Part shown: piece after piece, positions 61,601-64,000 of the stretch
Numbering within the stretch: position 1 is the stretch's first letter
How the letters are laid out: each line of letters begins with the position of its first letter
Source of the DNA: Cannabis sativa
Lineage: Eukaryota; Streptophyta; Magnoliopsida; Rosales; Cannabaceae
Length of the DNA stretch: 64,000 nucleotides
NCBI RefSeq assembly: GCF_029168945.1
Contig: NC_083603.1
Coordinates: 16,678,001-16,742,000, forward strand
Reading direction: 5' to 3'
The notes under the pieces: model-generated
Database searches by the model: none
Seen by the model: only the letters and a program-made list of their open reading frames with translations
What the model was told of the DNA's origin: nothing
Program-made: the position numbers and the translations under genes

Positions 61601-64000
61601 AGGATTTCGTCCTCGAAATCTAACCTGAATAGCTCTGGATGTTGAGTCCTCATATCAGACTCCAATTCCCAGGTGGTTTCCTCCACCTTGCTGTTCCTCC
61701 AGAGTACCTTAACCAGTGCAATAGTCTTGTTCCGAAGAACTTTTTCCTTTCTATCCAAAATCTGTACAGGTTGTTCTTCATAGGTTAAGTCTGGTTGCAG
61801 TTCAAGGGCTTCATAACTCAAGACATGAGTCAGGTCTGACACGTATTTCATTAACATAGAGATGTGAAATACGTCATGAACAGCCGATAACGCTGGTGGT
61901 AAGGCTAGCCGATATGCTACCTGCCCAACCTTCTCGAGTATCTGAAATGGCCCAATGAACCTAGGGCTTAACTTACCCTTCTTCCCGAAGCGCCTAATAC
62001 CTTTCATTGGTGATACCCGCAGGAAAACATGTTCCCCTGCCTGAAATGTAACATCTCTGTGCTTCGGATCAGCATAACTTTTCTGCCTGCTTTGAGAAGC
62101 AAGCATCCGAGCCTTGATCTTATCAATAGCTTCATTGGTCTTCTGCACTAACTCTGGACCCAAGTACTTCCTTTCTCCCGTCTCGTCCCAATGAATAGGA
62201 GAACGACATTTTCTACCATATAACATCTCATAGGGAGCCATCCTTATTGTACTCTGGTAGCTATTGTTGTAGGAGAATTCAATTAAAGGCAAGTACTTAC
62301 TCCATGAACCCTCAAAGTCCATGACGCAAGCTCGCAGTAAGTCTTCCAAAATCTGAATAGTTCTTTCTGACTGACCATCAGTCTGAGGGTGAAAGGCTGT
62401 GCTAAACTTCAACTTGGTACCCATAGCCTTCTGAAGACTCACCCAAAACTTCGATGTAAACTTTGGATCCCTATCTGACACAATAGATTTAGGGGCTCCA
62501 TGGAGACGAACTATCTCTTTCACATACAATTCAGCGTACTGATCCACTGAATAAGTAACTTTCACTGGTAGAAAGTGAGCTGACTTTGTAAATCTGTCCA
62601 CGATGACCCATACTGAATCATACATTCCCGTAGTTCTAGGCAAACCAGTTACGAAATCCATTGCAATGTCCTCCCATTTCCATTTAGGAAGGACTAAAGG
62701 TTGCAGTAACCCTGCCGGCCTCTGATGTTCAGCTTTAATCTGCTGGCAGGTTAAACACTTGGACACGTAGTCCACCACATCTCTTTTCATCCCATACCAC
62801 CAGAAGTAGGGTTTCAAATCTTGATACATTTTGGTGGTTCCCGGATGCAATGAATAAGGCGTGGTATGAGCTTCATCAAGTATCTCTTTCTTAAGCTCAA
62901 AACATTAGGAACACAAACTCGAGCTTTGTATAACAACATTCCACTGTTCGGGACTGAAAAGCCTCTAGGCCGACCAGCCATTACTTCATCTCAAACCTTA
63001 ACTAGCTCGGGATCCTCCAGTTGTGCCTTTCTATTCCTCTCCAACAGATCAGACTGAAGTGTTAAATTATGTAATTTCCCGACCACGAACTCAATCCCGG
63101 CACTAACCATTTCAGAGGCTAGTTGAGGGGCTACCATAACCGTGGTATAAACTTGCCCGGGACCTTTTCTGCTTAAAGCATCGGCCACAACATTGGCCTT
63201 CCTGGGGTGATATAAAATTTCATAGTCGTAGTCCTTAATCAATTCCAGCCATCTCCTCTGTCTCATGTTCAGATCCTTTTGGGTGAAAAAGTATTTGAGA
63301 CTCTTATAATCAGTATAAATCTCACACTTTTCACCGTAAAGATAATGTCGCCATATCTTTAGAGCAAAAACCACAGCAGCAAGCTCTAAGTCATGAGTTG
63401 GATAGCGCTGCTCATAATCTTTCAGTTGACGAGAGGCATAGGCTATGACTCTGTCAGCTTGCATCAGAACACATCCCAGACCCTGTCTGGATGCATCACA
63501 ATACACCACAAATTTCTCTTGATCTGATGGCAAAGCTAACACTGGAGCTGTTATCAAACGTTGCTTCAACTCCTGAAAACTTGTTTCACACTTATCTGAC
63601 CACACAAATCTTTGATTTTTCTTGGTCAATTCGGTTAGGGGCATAGAAAGTTTAGAAAATCCTTCGACGAAACGCCGATAATACCCTGCTAAACCGAGAA
63701 AACTTCGAACTTCCGTCACAGACTTGGGCCTCGGCCAGTTCTTCACTGATTCTACCTTGTTTGGATCAACCAAAATTCCATTCTTCCCAACAATATTACC
63801 CAGAAAAGACACTTCAGACAACCAGAATTCGCACTTCTTGAACTTTGCATACAACTTGTGATCCCTAAGTCGCTGCAATACCATTCGAAGATGATGCTCG
63901 TGCTCCTCTTCTGACTGAGAGTATACAAGAATGTCATCGATAAACACTATAACGCAGTTATCGAGGAAATCCTTGAATACCCTATTCATGAGATCCATAA
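61585..64000 (-). pseudogene. pol: Gypsy family A pol (RT-RH-IN-chromodomain), partial and broken
   Basis: Runs off the right edge inside the RT domain: FIDDILVYS near 63930, then RNase H ([15 protein letters not shown]), then integrase with the zinc region ([25 protein letters not shown]), the DDE motifs ([32 protein letters not shown]) and a C-terminal chromodomain. Same clade as the family B pol. A TGA at 62991-62993 stands where family B has an Arg codon, a CGA-to-TGA type change, and an indel near 62905 shifts the frame ahead of the zinc region. The gene is therefore two open parts, 63998-62991 and 62850-61585. Confidence 0.9.

Larger units (their letters stand above)
42985..64000 (-). 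mobile_element. Ty3/gypsy family A element, 5' part beyond the window, heavily nested
   Basis: Pol (61585-64000) runs on the minus strand into a purine tract and the 3' LTR, which ends at 42985 with TGTAACGCCC. The LTR proper is 42985-44138 plus 60819-61583, about 1.9 kb; the rest is nested insertions. The 5' LTR, gag and the second target duplication are outside the window. Confidence 0.9.

Overview
This window is plant nuclear DNA, almost certainly from a eudicot, and consists essentially of transposable elements. The evidence is an En/Spm-type CACTA transposon with intron-containing tnpA/tnpD-like genes, several Ty3/gypsy chromovirus (Tekay/Del-like) and Ty1/copia retrotransposons with plant-type Met-tRNA primer sites, a Cassandra LTR carrying a 5S-rRNA-like domain, a Mutator-type MITE pair, Helitron-like termini and very AT-rich spacers. 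I recognise no ordinary host gene and cannot name the species.

Layout. 1-385: repeat copy, seen again at 10051-10380. 386-8549: CACTA element whose two genes read leftward; the tnpD-like gene is broken by one in-frame stop and the tnpA-like gene by one stop and two homopolymer frameshifts. Its right end lies in a reverse-transcriptase-type RNase H (RVT_3) fragment. 8881-13110: AT-rich spacer with hairpins, a Helitron-like 3' terminus and an ATT microsatellite. 13116-23720: copia-type element (minus) with 514-bp LTRs and decayed pol, holding a 3.0-kb solo gypsy LTR and a solo Cassandra LTR. 24250-41184: copia-type element (plus) with ~240-bp LTRs, a 39-bp tandem array and an RNase H relic; a solo gypsy LTR (family A) sits in the array and contains a nearly intact 9.5-kb gypsy element (family B, minus) with gag and pol. 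41185-42984: spacer with two inverted MITE copies. 42985-64000: gypsy family A element (minus, running off the right edge). Its 3' LTR contains a solo family A LTR, which contains a 14.5-kb gag-only copia element, which contains a solo family B LTR, which contains a solo copia LTR.

Nearly every junction was read from the sequence: terminal TG..CA dinucleotides plus a perfect 5-bp target-site duplication for each of the ten LTR insertions whose two ends are visible. Nesting therefore gives a relative insertion order. The family B element and the gag-only copia have equal-length LTR pairs differing by roughly a dozen and roughly thirty positions by eye, so both are recent. The apparent functional content is limited to the family B pol (with an in-frame stop at the gag/pol junction and a lost integrase zinc ligand), the intact gag of the copia element, and the nearly intact tnpD-like transposase. 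The element genes do not form a pathway; they are separate replicons that have inserted into one another.
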